Shown here: piece by piece, positions 1 to 10,238 of the stretch | Layout of the letters: each line of letters starts with the position of its first letter | Numbering within the stretch: the first letter of the stretch is position 1 | Assembly (NCBI GenBank): GCA_030068145.1 | Contig: JAPJBO010000835.1 | Span: 37,000-100,999 of the forward strand | From: Diplonema papillatum | Lineage: Eukaryota > Euglenozoa > Diplonemea > Diplonemida > Diplonemidae | Direction of reading: 5' to 3' | Length of the DNA: 64,000 nt | Translations under genes and position numbers: made by a program | Notes under the pieces: model-generated | What the model was told of the DNA's origin: nothing | What the model saw: only the letters and a program-made list of their open reading frames with translations | The model's database searches: none

Positions 1-127
1 TGTCGTGTAGGGGTAGATCCGCTCCGTTCAACACGTGGTTCGGTAGCTACAGCACTTGGGATCCCTTCGGTTCTTTGTCGGGCAGCATCGTCGAGCATTT
101 CCTTTCAAGCTGGCGCTTATGTAAAAA
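1..127 (+). repeat. Rep-A dispersed repeat, copy 1 (cut by window start)
   Basis: This is the 3' part of a ~230-300 bp dispersed repeat named Rep-A here. Further copies lie at 19379-19678, 27046-27271, 29776-30066, 38534-38805 (minus) and 53215-53452. All share a core with CAACACGTGGTTCGGTAG and end in GCGCTTATGT followed by a short A run, after which sequences diverge. A fixed 3' end with an A tail and a variable 5' end is typical of SINE-like retroposons. No clear Pol III A/B box pair was found, so the class is not settled. Confidence 0.6.
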
Positions 128-280
128 AATTGCGAGCAGGCGGTGTCCGCTCGAAGCACAGTCGCGAGCTGTTTATCCAGAGGGAAACGCTAGGACGTGT
201 TCGCGGCACGCGTATTTCTGGACTCGCACCAATGAGGGCTGTATGCCACATCTACCTGCAGCATCTCCCAGCAGTGGCAA

Positions 281-545
281 AGTGGAAAGAGGGTGCGCCG
301 AGTCACACCCGAAAAGCGGGTGTGCTGCAATCAAAACGCGTGTAAATCCGTGTGACCCGCGTTTCAACTCCAGCTTTCGCTACAGTCTCTGAAGCTGGAC
401 GTCACCGTGTACACGTGTGGAGCCCAGCCTCAGAAGCTGGAGCGAAAGAGGGTGCGCCGAGTCACACCCGAAAAGCGGGTGTGCTACAATCAAAACGCGT
501 GTAAATCCGTGTGGCCCGCTACAGCTTCTGAAGCTGTGCTACGTG
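281..545 (+). repeat. Rep-C tandem repeat (~159 bp) with small hairpins
   Basis: About one and a half tandem copies of a ~159-bp unit. Each unit contains the perfect hairpin CACCCGAAAAGCGGGTG and a second self-complementary pair built on CTCCAGCTT and AAGCTGGA. Related arrays or single units occur at 2630-2960, near 5195-5290 and near 21040-21200. No coding potential is supported. Confidence 0.6.
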
Positions 546-1159
546 CCGCATCGCCCAGCACCCCAGGATGCCCAGTCGGCTGCATGTCCGCTGCGCCCTT
601 GTAGCCAATTACACCTTGCCTTAGGACCGACTGATCCATGTCCAATTGCTGTTGACACGGAAGCCTTACTCCACTTCGACCTTGTTCTCCGATGAATATT
701 CGCTGCTACAAACAAGATCTGCTCTCATCCACGCTCCATCGGGGCTCACGCCGACGACTTCGCGGCGTGGACCATGCACTCGTTCGGATACACACAACGC
801 GCTGCAATGTCGTTCACGACTTTGCTAGTCCGCCACGCCTCGTCACCCGAATATATCTTGTTCTTTTTTTTTTTAGCGTTTAATGTGGTTTGGAGGTTCG
901 GAATTTTTAGTGCCAACAATCTTGCGGGTTGCCCTTCAGTGTATTGTGCAGGCAAAGCAGACGTAGGCAGCGTGTTTTGGCGGTTGATCAGAATTCCTAA
1001 CCTGAATATACACCGGGTAAATACAACTGGAAAAACGATCAACCGGCACGCACAGACAAAGCGCTTGTCTTTTTTGATTGATTCATGCCACACTCGGTAC
1101 TTTACACATTGTGGCGGTCGTCCACCCTTGCGGTCCCAAACGTAGCCCGGTGAGGCACC
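546..1159. other. No gene recognised
   Basis: This stretch has only short overlapping open frames with no recognisable domain. It contains a T-rich run near 865 and a scrap near 900-925 resembling the repeat at 10175-10200 and 38030-38055. Nothing else is supported. Confidence 0.4.
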
Positions 1160-1363
1160 GATACTGAGTAACTCACGCATTCCGCTAGACTGGGTTCTGG
1201 CTAGAGGCGTTCAGCCATAATCCATCCAGTGGTAGCATCACGGCGCTGTCCGATCGAACAACCGTAGATACCAGGGACTAGAAACGGGAGTTCCTCTCGT
1301 ACTACCCCGTATTGCTGTCGGAATGCGCTGGCCCGATGGGCTCTCTCTCCATCAGTAGGGTAA

Positions 1364-1401
<38 letters not shown>

Positions 1402-1402
1402 G
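1160..1402 (-). rRNA. LSU rRNA 3'-domain fragment (pseudogene), antisense
   Basis: Read on the minus strand, this starts at GTGAGCTGGGTTTAGACC and runs through the sarcin-ricin loop sequence AGTACGAGAGGAAC to CGCCTCTAAGCCAGAACCC. These are highly conserved sequences of the 3' part of cytoplasmic large-subunit rRNA (end of domain V and domain VI). The rest of the rRNA gene is absent. Five similar fragments lie elsewhere in the window, with small differences and different end points, so this is a dispersed pseudogene fragment rather than a working rRNA unit. A natural fragmented-rRNA gene piece, as seen in Euglenozoa, cannot be excluded. Confidence 0.8.
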
Positions 1403-1493
1403 TTAGGCCGCTTTTCGAAAACTGCGCTGCGCGTTGGTAAAAGACGCGCGTTGTTGTGGTGTGTTCTTTCACGTTTCGCGGGTCTCGACAGCA

Positions 1494-2622
1494 TTGTTTA
1501 CTCTTCCGTGTCTTCTTCGTGCAAACCCCGCCGAGTTGCCCCCGTAGAAAAGCCCCTGGGGGTCTTCTGGACTTGGAGGTACCATAGAAGAGTCTTGCGT
1601 GCCACCCACGTCAATGTGGTTACTTGACAAGTAAGGAGGCGGGGCACACAAGCCCACAGGTGGAAGCGGAAACTGTCAGCGGAGAAGCTCGCTGACTCCA
1701 CCACCCCCCCGTGGGATGCGACGAAGGACAGAGCAAAAGGCAGGGACCGTCGCCACTTGAGACGACGGCTAGAAGCGCCCGGCGATCCGCGGAGGGGATC
1801 AAAGCGAAGACGCGCGTCGCTTTGGTGTGTTCGTGTTTGTTGTGATCATGTCGCGCTTCGCTGTGTTGACAGCAGTGTTTACTTTTACGTGTCTCGTGTC
1901 TTCTTCGTGCAAACCCGGCAAGCTGCCCCCGTAGGAAAGCCCCTGGGGATCTTCTGGACTTGAAGGCGCCATAGAAGAGTCTTGCGTGCCACCCACGTCA
2001 ATGTGGTTACTTGACAAGTAAGGAGGCGGTGCACACAAGCCCACAAGTAAGGGAAGCGGAAACTGTCAGCGGAGAAGCTCGCTGACCCCCACCACCCCCC
2101 GTGGGATGCGACAAAGGACGGGGAGAGCAAACGATAGAGGACGTCGCCACTTGAGACGACGGCTAGGAGCGCCCAGGGGACCAAAGCGAAGACGCGCGTC
2201 GCTTTGGTGTATTATTTCGCGCTTCGCAGGTCTCGACAACATTGTTTACTCTTCCGTGTCTCGTGTCTTCTTCGTGCAAACCCCGCCAAGTTGCCCCCGT
2301 AGAAAAGTCCCTGGGGATCTTCTGGACTTGGAGGTGCCATAGAAGAGTCGTGCGTGCCACCCACGTCAATGTGGTTACTTGACAAGTAAGGAGGCGGTGC
2401 ACACAAGCCCACAAGTAAGGGAAGCGGAAACTGTCAGCGGAGAAGCTCGCTGACCCCCACCACCCCCCGTGGGATGCGACAAAGGACGGGGAGAGCAACG
2501 GTAGAGGACGTCGCCACTTGAGACGACGGCTTGGAGCGCCCGGCGTGCGGAGGGGACCAAAGCGAAGACGCGCGTCGCTTTGGTGTATTATTTCGCGCTT
2601 CGCGGGTCTCGACAACATTGCT
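1494..2622 (+). repeat. Threefold tandem repeat, ~370-390 bp period
   Basis: The landmark CTTCTGGACTTG recurs near 1565, 1952 and 2321, with the same neighbouring sequence each time, giving periods of about 387 and 369 bp. Each unit also holds ACGTCAATGTGGTTACTTG and ends near CGCGCGTCGCTTTGGTG. Minus-strand frames stay open across parts of each unit, but they change frame between units and contain no recognisable domain. It is therefore annotated as a non-coding tandem repeat. Confidence 0.75.
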
Positions 2623-2629
2623 TACTTTT

Positions 2630-2960
2630 TACAACCAAAACGCGTGTAAACCCACACCCGAAAAGCGGGTGTGACCCGCTTTTTCAACTCCAGCTTTCGC
2701 TACAGTTTCTGAGGCTGGACGTCACCGTGTACACGTGTGGAGTCCAGCCTCAGAAGCTGGAGCTGAAGAGGGGCCGAGTCACACCCGAAAAGCGGGTGCT
2801 GCAATCAAAACGCGTGTAAATCCGTGTGACCCGCGTTTCAACTCCAGCTTTCGCTACAGTTTCTGAAGCTGGACGTCACCGTGTACACGTGTGGAGCCCA
2901 GCCTCAGAAGCTGGAGCAAAAGAGGGTGCGCCGAGTCACACCCGAAAAGCGGGTGGGATC
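2630..2960 (+). repeat. Rep-C array, second locus
   Basis: About two copies of the Rep-C unit described at 281-545, with three copies of the CACCCGAAAAGCGGGTG-type hairpin (near 2656, 2782 and 2938). A short piece of the Rep-A 3' end follows at about 2955-3025, ending in GTAAAAAT. Confidence 0.6.
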
Positions 2961-3030
2961 CCTTCGGTTCTTTGTCTGGCAGCAATCGTCGAGCATTTCC
3001 TTCCAAGCTGGCGTTTACGTAAAAATACCG

Positions 3031-4442
3031 AAGTTTTCGGTGTTTTCCTGGTTTGCGGAAAACGGGTAGAGCTGTGTACAATTTTGCGGAGGGAGACTTG
3101 GCTGGCCATTGATTGGTTGCAGCAGGTGAATTGCGGGTTCGGGTAAGCGTTTGTTGTTGTTTAACGTTTTTGGACCGCCAGCGACCTTGGCGTCGGCGCG
3201 TACGCTGGTGGTGCTTTTCCGCCGGAGTGCGGCTTGTGCCAGGGTATTGTACTTACCCCATTCCAGGAGACTTACCTCGACGACAGTTGTGTCCCCAAGC
3301 AGCTTGCGCCACATTCCGGATATCCGTAGAACACCGGTTCAGGCTTGGGCTCTGCCCTGTTCACTCGTCGTTACTAGGAGCATCGCTGTTGCTTTCTTTT
3401 CCTGCGCTGAGTGATATGCTTAAGTTTGGCGCGTAGATCTTCAACAGCTGAGGTCGGTGAGAGTTTCATTCGAACGACCTGTTTTTCCATTCTAAAGTCA
3501 GATGAACCCCTCGCATCGAGACTTGTGCTATGAACGATGGTAATGATGTCGTGCATCGGATGAAAGCGCTTACGCGTGCACCATACGCATACGGGTCAAC
3601 CACCGATGTTACTGTGTACACACCAGCGTGTCCAAAGCAGGCGTTCGCCGTGAGTGATGAAGCATGGAGTAACACGAGGTCGGTTCTCTCGACTATTTTT
3701 GTTGGTCTCTAACCCGAAAAGCGATAATCAAACCCAAGTTCTTAGCGGATCTCTCTTTTGAGTTTTCGATATGGACGAACAGCCGCAGAAAGGTTGTAGC
3801 TCAACTTTGCGACGGGGTCAGAGCATGGTGTGTTTGTGTGCGCTTCTCCTTTTTAACCTGCTAGCTTCGTCTAAGAAGAGTGATGATAGGACGCGGCCTT
3901 CGATCAATTTTTTTTTCTTGACAAATTGCTTTTGTCAGACACAAAAACGGAGAGACTCCAAATGCATTCTCGGTTGCTGACCTCGTACGGTGACGACAAC
4001 GAGTCCGACGTGCAGGAGTGCATGAGTTACACCATGGGCAAGGTCTGGGCGTGGTACCGTACACCTGGGTGGCTGAACGCGGGCGTCGGCAGGTCATCGT
4101 AGTGTTGAGGCGGTACTGTCTGCCTCTCGTGCATGGTTGATGCCATGAAAATATGCAAGAATGACGCTAGGAAAATCGCCGGAATGTGTGCGCTGCGGTG
4201 TGCCCATCCGGTCCGCCACAGATTCTTTGCATTCTAACCAAACGGTCCGCGGCGATCGCGGCTTGGCTGCCTGATGGCAGACGGGCGGCTAAAACTTCGT
4301 CAGCAGATCGAGGGCGTACGCGAAGCGATTGTTTTTGTGCTGTTTGGGTTAAGGTTGGGTGGGGTGGCTCGTCTTCCAGAAGCCAGAAGCCAGAACCGCG
4401 TTCTTCATTTGCTTTAAATTGCTCACTTCTTCGCACTTGCAG
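3031..4442. other. No gene recognised
   Basis: Only short frames are present. A scrap around 4215-4240 (CACAGATTCTTTGCATTCTA) recurs at 26300-26319, so part of this stretch is repeat-derived. Nothing else could be assigned. Confidence 0.4.
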
Positions 4443-4722
4443 AATTTGCGTAAGTTGCTTCTAGTTGCTTCGCGTCTTCGGTTGTTTCTAGTTGCTTCAC
4501 GTCTGCGGTTGCTTCTAATTGCTTCACGTCTGCGGTTGCTTCTAGTTGCTTCACGTCTTCGGTTGTTTCTAGTTGTTTCACTTCTTCGCTTGCTTCTAGT
4601 TGCTTCACGTCTGCGGTTGCTTCTAGTTGCTTCACGTCTTCGGTTGTTTCTAGTTGTTTCACTTCTTCGCTTGCTTCTAGTTGCTTCACTTCTTCGCTTG
4701 CTTCTAGTTGCTTCACTTCTTC
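4443..4722 (+). repeat. 27-bp minisatellite
   Basis: About ten imperfect tandem copies of a 27-bp unit built from TTGCTTCTAGTTGCTTCACG with CGTCTTCGG or CGTCTGCGG variants. Because 27 is a multiple of three, frames remain open on both strands. No start context or flanking coding sequence supports a protein. Confidence 0.85.
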
Positions 4723-5104
4723 ACTACGGCCACTTGTGGCACACCGGAAAACTACTCGTGCCAGAAAACTACTTTTCTCTCGAGAATAAATAGCTATTTC
4801 TCCACTTGCTACCCCCATGATGCTAAGTTGCTACTTTGCCGTGCTCCATATTCCTTTGTGCGCTTTCACGCCCGGCCGAGGCGAGACTTACTAGCCGACT
4901 AGAAGGCACGTGTTCGTTCGGCCAATCGGCACGCAGAGAGACGCTCGCTTCACTCGCGGGCCCACACGAGTGAGTGTACTCCTCAAACCTCTTTCCCTTT
5001 CTTCAGGATCGGACTGTGCTGCGTCCTCAACGATTGGCACTGGCGCTTTTTTGTGTGTATCGTGTGCACTGGCGGACCTCGTAGTATGTAGTGCGCCGGC
5101 ACCA

Positions 5105-5300
5105 ATAATGCATTCTTAACACAAAAAACGTTCCGCGTGTATTAGGCAGAACACTGCCTCTCGTGCGTGATTGGGGAGGTCCAGGCCCAGACGCTGGAGT
5201 TAAAAAGGTCGGTGTCACACCCGCTTTTCGGGTGTGGAACGTATGTGCACGCGTTTTGGTTGTAGCGCACCCGGCTTTTCGGGTGTGACTCGGACACTCT
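5105..5300 (+). repeat. Short dispersed repeats and inverted Rep-C hairpins
   Basis: Contains AATGCATTCTTAACACAAAA (compare 10190 and 38047). It also holds the motif TAGGCAGAACACTGCCTCTC at about 5143, which recurs near 26889 and, in a variant form, near 37315. Two inverted Rep-C hairpins (CCCGCTTTTCGGGTG type) lie near 5218 and 5268. This is a mosaic of repeat scraps rather than a gene. Confidence 0.45.
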
Positions 5301-5509
5301 CTCTTTAACTGCAGCTTCTGTGGCCGGCAGTGGTCTACTCGGTGCGGTAGTTCGCGCTAATTCCGCTCTGTTACCACTCGTACCCTACTCACTAACACGT
5401 ACTGTACGTACGCTTCCACTCTTTTAGAGTGCAAGTTCATTACTAGTTTTGTCTATGAAAAAGTGTATTGGTTCTGCGGAGCTTTTTTTTCCCCTGCCAA
5501 AATGCATAG

Positions 5510-5576
5510 GGGTGGCAGAGTGAGCGGGCGTCGGCCTTCAGGCCGGTAGGCCCGGGTTCGAACCCCGCCCATCACA
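5510..5576 (+). tRNA. tRNA-like sequence or tRNA pseudogene
   Basis: TGGCAGAGTGAGCGGG resembles a Pol III A box of tRNA-Ser/Leu type. About 35 bases later GGTTCGAACCCC is an excellent B box/T loop. A hairpin with the loop TTCA lies between them, where an anticodon arm would be. However, the central hairpin has a 4-nt rather than a 7-nt loop, and the 5' bases do not pair with the 3' CCCATCAC end to form a 7-bp acceptor stem. It is therefore probably a decayed tRNA or the head of a tRNA-derived SINE. Confidence 0.3.
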
Positions 5577-5764
5577 CTTTTCCGGTCGAAGATTGTTTTC
5601 GAGGTTTGTTGCGTTCCGGGGTCTAGTGTGCCCGAAATTTGCGTTGTTTGCGGAGTTCTCAGTATCTCGCGGTATTTGGGTTGGGAAACGGAGTCGGGGG
5701 GGGGTCCCCCCCGGGTACTGGCGCCGAACTTGCCATCACAGGCCAAACTTGCTACCACACGCCG

Positions 5765-6170
5765 AACTCAGCATCACTAGAACCCGAACGTTGCTTCGCC
5801 CGAACTTAGCTTCGCCGAACTTTGCTTCACCAGAACTTAGCTTCGCCGAACTTTGCTTCACCAGAACTTAGCTTCGCCGAACTTTGCTTCACCAGAACTT
5901 AGCTTCGCCCGAACTTAGCTTCGCCCGAACTTAGCTTCGCCCGAACTTTGCTTCACCCAGAACTAAGCGGCGCCCGAAGTTTGCTTCACCAGAGCTTTGC
6001 TTCACCCGAACTTAGCTTCGCCCGAGCTTTGTTTCGCCCGAACTTGGCTTCGCCCGAACATAGCTTCGCCCGAACTTTGCTTCACCCGAACTTAGCTTCA
6101 CCAGAACTTAGCTTCACCAGAACTTAGCTTCGCCCGAACTTAGCTTCGTCCGAACTTTACTGTTTCCCGA
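5765..6170 (+). repeat. ~16-bp minisatellite
   Basis: About 24 degenerate tandem copies of a unit such as CCGAACTTAGCTTCGC, alternating with CCAGAACTTTGCTTCA variants. It lies just downstream of GH31 gene A in that gene's direction, either in a last intron or beyond the 3' end. Confidence 0.85.
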
Positions 6171-6325
6171 ACTTTAACTGCTGCCTCCAGTCTCGCCACA
6201 CGCCGGCCTTAGCCGAGCGCACGTACTTTCTCCCCCTCTAACCTCCTTCGAAGTAAGCACAAGGCAGCCCCTCGAGTGTTTTTACTCACGCATAGATTAC
6301 TATAGAAGGGGGAAGGGTGGCATAC

Positions 6326-7794
6326 GCTGAGCCCGACGACGCGGTCCCTGACGTGGAACGCGGAGGTGTGCCCCGCGAGCAGCCGGCACTCGCCGTCGAC
6401 GGCGTTGAAGACGAACGCCTCGCAGTCTGCGTCCGCGTTGCACGCGTCGCAGCAGGCTACCTGCGTGCGGTTCGGCAGCCCGTGCGGGCACGACGGCGTG
6501 GGCACGGGATCGGTCACGTCCGCCGACTCCGTGAAGGGGCACACCAGCCGCGACTCCGGCAGCATGCTCCGGACCTCTTCTAGGGCCCGGTTATAGTGGC
6601 CGGGGAAGGCCTGCAGCTGCGCGAAGAAGAGCGTCGCGTTGGCGCCGGCGAGGTACGAGAGCCCCGCCGCCGTCGACGCCGCAAGCATCAGCCCCGGGTT
6701 GGCCTCCGGCGCCTTGTCCGACGACCCTGGGGTGTCGCGCACCTCGTCCAGCGTCCGCTTCGCGGCAAGCACGCGCGCCATGCGCAGGCGGGTCCCGTTC
6801 CCCGCCCATCCAGCCGGCGCCGCGGCGAAGTCGATCGCCCCCTCCATCCCCCGGCCGCCGGCGGGCGCGAATTGGACGACCACCGCCAGCTCCTCCCCGT
6901 CGTAGGTCCAGAACGGTCCCGTTGCCGGCGGATACCGCGCGTACGGCACCGCGGCTGAACCTTGCGTGACGGAGACCGGCGGCGGCGCGGAGTGGATGCG
7001 GAGCCCGACGGTCTTCGAGGGGCTGCTGGTGTAGCTGCCGGAGTCGGCGACCGCGAGGGTGAAGGTCATCCGGGTATCGCGCACGGCGTACGACGCGTTC
7101 CACCAAGAGTAATCCCCCTTTAGGTAGTCGTACGTCGCGCCGTCATCGTCGTACACCCGCGCGCTCCCCGACGAACCCCCAGGGTACACGTGGAAGTCCA
7201 TCGCCTCGTACCGCCGGGCCGCCCGCCCGATGCCCCGCGCAGCCGCGGCCGGCGTCATCGGCACGACCGCCCCTGGCCTCACGTACAGCGGGATCTCGCC
7301 CGCGGCAAACCCCTTGCCGCGCAGGAGCGCCGGGCCGTCGTACGCGGCGCCGGAGTGGATTTCGTGCCACTTCCCGGGCGGCAGCCACACGTCTTGCGAG
7401 GTCACCCCGCAGGGGAACTCGAGGATGCCGCTAGACGGCCCGCACCCTGCTGACTTCGTGACAGGGGCTGCCAGGATGTCTTCTCCGAACATGTACTGGC
7501 GAGTGGTCGGTTCTTGCCCGAGGTTGGCGTTCATGTCAGCAGGGTAAGCCTCCGGGCTGTCGGGGAAGTGGTAGTACATCGGCCGCAGGAGCCCGACGCC
7601 CGTTTCGAAGGCGATGCGGGTGTGCGTGTAGATGTACGGCACGAGCGCCGAGCGCAGGCGCAGGGCCGCGATGTTCATCTCCCGCCACGAGAGCGGCACG
7701 TTGTACGGGCGCACGTTGTGGCAGCCGGTGGTCTCCGTCGGCCAGTGTTTGCAGCGGCCGGACGAAAGCCCGCGGTCGTGCGCGCGGCTGATGC
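6326..7794 (-). CDS. GH31 gene A, exon 4: barrel end, beta domains, PAN-like tail
   Basis: Begins after CACCTCAG with ISRAHDRGLSSGR, the family's R-x-H-D-R-G-type block. PYNVPLSWREMN, the YIYTHTRIAFETG helix and LRPMYYHFPDSPEAY follow, and then MFGEDILAAPV at the start of the proximal beta domain. YVRPGAVVPM and a YDDDGATYDYLKGDYSWW block match the distal C-terminal domain of GH31. The last ~60 residues are Cys-rich (PSCPHG, CCDAC, ADADCEAFVF, GECRLL), like a PAN/apple-type carbohydrate-binding module. I end the exon at a GTATGC donor. If that donor is unused, the frame continues to a stop at 6209. A final small exon was not found. Confidence 0.8.
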
Positions 7795-8430
7795 CTGAGG
7801 TGGGTGTGGGGTTGTTGTGACGGGGGTAAATATTAGGTTAATGTTAGTGTGTGCTCCGGCTGCTAGCATCAAGTCTTCCCCCGAAGACAATGCTAATAGA
7901 AAAACTACGGGACCGTAGCTTAAGGCTTAGACACACCATGCATATGTGGTCTGGACTTTCGGGAAATTCGAAAGGCTGATGCCTGAGGTGGGTGTGGGGT
8001 CGTTGTGACGGGGGTAAATATTAGGTTAATGTTAGTGTGTGCTCCGGCTGCTAGCATCAAGTCTTCCCCGAAGACAATGCTAATAGAAAAACTACGGGAC
8101 CGTAGCTTAAGGCTTAGACACACCATGCATGTGTGGTCTGGACTTTCGGGAAAGATGGAATTTGGGGATGTCCGTCGGTTGAGCTCGTTTTTTTGTGCGG
8201 TCGCCTTTGAAGTCGTTCTGGTGTCTGGCCTCTTTGCTGAAACTGTAGCTTGTTTGCTTACTTTTCTTGTACTGTTCGACAAACATGCATGTGGTCTGGA
8301 CTTTCGGGAAATTCGAAAGGCTGATGCCTGAGGTGGGTGTGGGGTCGGGTAAATATTAGTTTAATGTTAGTGTGGGCTTCCGCCGCTAGCATCACGTCTT
8401 CCCCGAAGACAATGCTAATACTAGTACCTA
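7785..8430 (-). repeat. Tandem copies of the exon-4 acceptor region in intron 3 of gene A
   Basis: The segment holding the 3' splice site of intron 3 and the first bases of exon 4 (plus strand GGCTGATGCCTGAGGTGGG) recurs near 7788, 7975 and 8320. The neighbouring GCTCCGGCTGCTAGCATCAA and CGTAGCTTAAGGCTTAGACA blocks recur with it at two or three of these places. The first period is about 187 bp. The result is three near-identical candidate acceptors in series. Confidence 0.8.
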
Positions 8431-8639
8431 CCCTCCCCCGTGCATAAGATGGATGAAAAACTCGGGTTTTGGCAGTATCCATCTTAATCAAGGGGGGTAT
8501 CCATCTTGAACACGGGGGCACTGTAGACTACAGTGTAGTCACTTTGCACAGGGGTACCTCACCCCCGTATTCTCGCCCGTTATCCATCTTACTCAAGGGG
8601 GTTTGGCTATCCATCTTATGCACAGGGGGGAGGGGTAGG
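8427..8639. mobile_element. 213-bp MITE-like element with terminal inverted repeats
   Basis: The left end reads CCTACCCTCCCCCGTGCATA. The right end, reverse-complemented, reads CCTACCCCTCCCCCCTGTGC. Both continue into ATAAGATGGAT, giving inverted repeats of about 30 bp. TA dinucleotides lie directly outside both ends (8425-8426 and 8640-8641), as expected for Tc1/mariner-type target duplication. The sub-terminal motif TATCCATCTT is repeated inside. There is no coding capacity. It lies in intron 3 of gene A. Confidence 0.7.
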
Positions 8640-8645
8640 TAGTAA

Positions 8646-8843
8646 AAGTTGTCGACAACTTGTGCGTGAAGGCCACCGGATCACCAGAATAGTGTTTTAT
8701 TAGAGTGCAAGTTCACTTGGGGATCCGGGGTTTTATAGTCTCCGGGTGACCATTGTCGTAAAGGTTCCTTTAAGATATCGTATGCCAGTGTGTGTATCGT
8801 ACGTTGTTATTTTACTTGTTCGCAACTAAGTTGTCGACAACTT
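8646..8843. repeat. Paired 16-bp palindromes AAGTTGTCGACAACTT
   Basis: A perfect 16-bp palindrome lies at 8646-8661 and again at 8828-8843, each followed by GTGCGTGAAG. A Rep-B fragment lies between them (8691-8790). A 14-bp version occurs at 42782-42795 in the matching intron of gene B. A recombination scar, a protein-binding site or repeat-associated sequence are all possible. Confidence 0.5.
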
Positions 8844-8882
8844 GTGCGTGAAGCAGTGCCGCGCCCTGCAGGAAAAGCATAC

Positions 8883-9684
8883 CGGAGAGGGCGCTGAGCT
8901 GGATCCAGCGGAGGTACATCTCGTGGCTGTCGCCGGGGCCGACGATGTCGTGGCTCCACCATCCCCAGCCGACGTTGGTCGCGGTGGCGGAGAAGTAGGC
9001 TTGGTACGCGAGGTTCTGCCACGCGACGGACAGCACGTCGCCCGAGAACCCGTGCTGGTACCGATGGTTGCCGAGGCCGCCCCAGCGGCCGAACATGACG
9101 CCCCGCTTGTTGGTGCACGGCAGGCCCTGCTTGCACCGGCGGATGCTGTCCGTCGACCGCATCTTGTCCGTCCAAATGGTGGGGTTCATCTTCTTCCGCG
9201 GGCCGTCCTGCCCCGTGTTCCCTTTGGTCTCGCCCTGCTGCCAGTCGATCCACCAGAAGTCCATCCCCATCTGCTCCACCGGGAGCATGACGACGTCTTC
9301 GAGGGTGTTGACGTACGACTTGTTGGTCAGCGTGAACGGTATCCCAACGGCACTCCCCGGATTGGCCGGGCTGAGCCCCATAGCCTGACAGGCAGCGAGG
9401 TACCGGGATTCGTTCTTGAGGATGCCGTTGTCGTCGTGCAGATTCGCCGCCACGTGCAAGCCCTTGTAGTGCAAGAAGTCGAGCGTGTCCTTCGGGAAGG
9501 GGTACAGATGCGGGTCGAAGGTGTACCCGCCCCAGGCCTCCTTCGTGTGCCAGTTCATGTCGAACACGAAGATGTCCAAGGGAATGTCGTGTTCCTCGTA
9601 CTCGCGCACCATTTTTTCCACGTCCAGATTCACGTAGTCGTACCAACGAGTGAACCACACGCCGTGGTTCGCCCTCGGGAAGAT
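8883..9684 (-). CDS. GH31 gene A, exon 3: catalytic barrel with nucleophile and acid/base
   Basis: This 802-bp exon begins with IFPRANHGVWFTRWYDY after the acceptor CCCGCAG. It holds the first half of the (beta/alpha)8 barrel. FVFDMNWHT is strand-like. GMDFWWIDWQQGE (Asp codon at 9244-9246) sits where GH31 enzymes carry the catalytic nucleophile. RWGGLGNHRYQHGFSGD (Asp codon at 9037-9039) is the family's acid/base block. The DWQQG form differs from the DMNE form of classical alpha-glucosidases, so the substrate may not be starch-like. The donor is TCCG followed by GTATGC, in phase 1. Frame and length equal exon 3 of gene B. Confidence 0.9.
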
Positions 9685-9699
9685 CTGCGGGGTTTCGTT

Positions 9700-9860
9700 C
9701 AATTTTAGAGTGCACTTCGGGATCCGGGGTTGTATAGTCTCCGGGTGATCATTGTCGTAAAGGTTCCTTTAAGGTATCGTATGTTAAGGGATCCGGGGTT
9801 ATATAGCCACCGGGTGATCATTGTCGTAAAAGGTTCCTTTGAGGTATCGTATGTTAGTGT
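9700..9860 (+). repeat. Rep-B partial copies in tandem
   Basis: Two neighbouring partial copies of the Rep-B family defined at 10239-10445. Each carries GATCCGGGGTT, CCGGGTGATCATTGTCGTAA and AGGTTCCTTT. They lie immediately upstream of the exon 3 acceptor of gene A. Confidence 0.55.
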
Positions 9861-10238
9861 GTGTATCGTATCTGCTGTAGTGGCAGTACGTGTTCTTGTG
9901 TGCGTGTGCCTTTGCTGCCTATTCGCCGACTATTTGACTTATTTCAGCGCGCGCTCTTATTTCCTATGTGTCTTGCCATTTCCATGATTCGTGCGACCGA
10001 CACCGAGTTCACGTTCGCGAGGAAAGCGATTTTGCGTGACGATCGGGGCGATTCCGAGGAATGATCAGTTTGGTGTCTTTTGAGACCTTCGTTTGGAAAT
10101 ACTCGACGTAGCTGCTTTGACTCCGAATGGACTCACCTGCTTTGGTAAGTTGCATGTAGTACGCTGCCAACTACTAATTTTTAGTACCAACAATGCATTG
10201 TTAACACAAAAGAGATGCGTAGTTTTGTGTGTGTTGTT

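Noticed and set aside
1494-2622. Minus-strand frames in the ~380-bp tandem repeat (e.g. LSSNHIDVGG)
   Set aside because: They switch frame between units and have no recognisable domain or start context.
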